NCBI GenBank assembly: GCA_964570935.1
Contig: CAZMZP010000020.1
Coordinates: 1-58,076, forward strand
Source: JAFGJU01 sp964570935
GTDB taxonomy: Bacteria; Eisenbacteria; RBG-16-71-46; JAFGJU01
Direction: 5' to 3'
Length of the DNA stretch: 58,076 bases
Shown: positions 57,820 to 58,076 of the stretch, piece after piece
How positions within the stretch are numbered: position 1 is the stretch's first letter
Layout: the number at the start of each line of letters is the position of its first letter
Notes under the pieces: generated by a model
The model's database searches: none
Seen by the model: only the letters and a program-made list of their open reading frames with translations
What the model was told of the DNA's origin: nothing
Program-made: the position numbers and the translations under genes

Positions 57820-57854
57820 CGCTGGCTCCTCTGCCGAACCTGGGGGAGCCAGCG
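57820..57854 (+). terminator. Perfect 10-bp hairpin after the malic enzyme gene, no U tract
   Basis: CGCTGGCTCC (57820-57829) and GGAGCCAGCG (57845-57854) with a 15-nt loop, 26 bases after the stop. No T run follows. Confidence 0.5.
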
Positions 57855-57952
57855 CAGTTAAGGGCAAGACAACCGCAGACCGTTTGACAGAAAAGCTCGC
57901 CTCAAGAGACATCACCGGAAAGAGACTAGTCGAGAAGGAAGGGAAAGGGGAA

Positions 57953-58076
57953 ATGACGGACCAGAAACTGATGAGAGAGTTGGACTACGTGTTCAAGCCC
58001 CGCTCCGTGGCCGTGATAGGCGCCTCCACCAAGAAGGGGGCGATCGGGAGGGAGCTTCTCCGCAACATCATCGACT
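57953..58076 (+). CDS. CoA-binding protein, probable NDP-forming acetyl/acyl-CoA synthetase (cut by window edge)
   Basis: The first 41 residues only. MTDQKLMRELDYVFKPRSVA and IGASTKKGAIGRELLRNII fit the start of the CoA-binding domain of NDP-forming acyl-CoA synthetases (acetate-CoA ligase, ADP-forming), with PRSVAVIGAS as the nucleotide-binding turn. Such enzymes make ATP from acetyl-CoA in fermenting microbes. The rest of the gene is past the window, so a CoA-binding protein of another kind remains possible. AAAGGGGAA precedes the ATG. Confidence 0.75.
   Translation, partial: MTDQKLMRELDYVFKPRSVAVIGASTKKGAIGRELLRNIID

Overview
This 58 kb window is GC-rich bacterial chromosome, read mostly on the + strand. 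The only minus-strand genes lie at 32.5-34.8, 45.1-48.5 and 51.5-52.7 kb. It looks like an uncultured lineage of the FCB superphylum (Eisenbacteria- or Krumholzibacteriota-like); this is inference from gene content, not a placement. The clues are a very large secreted protein with a FlgD-like/type IX-style C-terminal domain, LVIVD and TolB-like propellers, secreted lipoproteins, several parvulin-type chaperones, and a BatA/DUF58/MoxR plus DUF4159/DUF4175 gene set. No rRNA, tRNA, CRISPR array, prophage or intact insertion sequence was seen.

Layout. 1-3.5 kb: the origin-proximal order mnmG-rsmG-parA-parB, with eight parS centromere sites, seven of them packed between rsmG and parA. 3.6-5.0 kb: an M23 endopeptidase and a bactofilin. 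5.0-5.3 kb: a short gap with DnaA-box-like 9-mers. 5.3-9.2 kb: MoxR ATPase, DUF58 and BatA-like proteins. 9.3-16.3 kb: mfd, two parvulin/SurA-type chaperones and an S4-domain protein. 16.4-25.9 kb: pdxA, ftsE-ftsX-EnvC-like, then holB-ricT-metG-tatD-rsmA. 25.9-30.4 kb: a predicted outer-membrane barrel and three lipoproteins. 30.6-32.5 kb: a divergent polysaccharide deacetylase and pdxJ. 32.5-34.8 kb (minus strand): a TolB-like propeller, the frameshifted remains of a Ser/Thr protein kinase, and an AAA/DUF4143 ATPase. 35.1-38.2 kb: secD-secF and a small exported protein. 38.3-38.9 kb: a MazEF toxin-antitoxin pair. 38.9-45.0 kb: DUF4159, DUF4175-like, TPR and amidotransferase-like proteins. 45.1-48.5 kb (minus): a giant LVIVD propeller protein. 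49.1-52.7 kb: a DsrC-DsrM-DsrK-like redox module and a convergent cysteine desulfurase. 52.9-58.1 kb: NfeD-like, MFS, Crp/Fnr, DOMON lipoprotein, malic enzyme and the start of a CoA-binding (acyl-CoA synthetase, NDP-forming) gene.

How it works together. Much of the window serves chromosome partition and the cell envelope: ParABS next to a bactofilin-peptidase pair, FtsEX with a catalytically degenerate EnvC-like activator, SecDF for export, periplasmic chaperones, and secreted or outer-membrane products. The 3' end is metabolic. A DsrC protein with both redox cysteines sits beside membrane and Fe-S partners, and malic enzyme precedes a probable NDP-forming acyl-CoA synthetase, which would suit an anaerobic or fermentative lifestyle.

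Most interesting leads. (1) A shared C-terminal motif, T/S-W-G-R/Y-hydrophobic-K, on four exported proteins of different architecture between 28 and 33.4 kb; this could be an undescribed C-terminal sorting or processing tag. (2) The dense parS array with tandemly duplicated units. (3) A dsrC-M-K module without dsrAB in view. (4) A 121-bp MITE-like element at 48.8 kb. (5) The decayed kinase at 33.5 kb. (6) Repeated use of hairpins without a U tract at gene ends.
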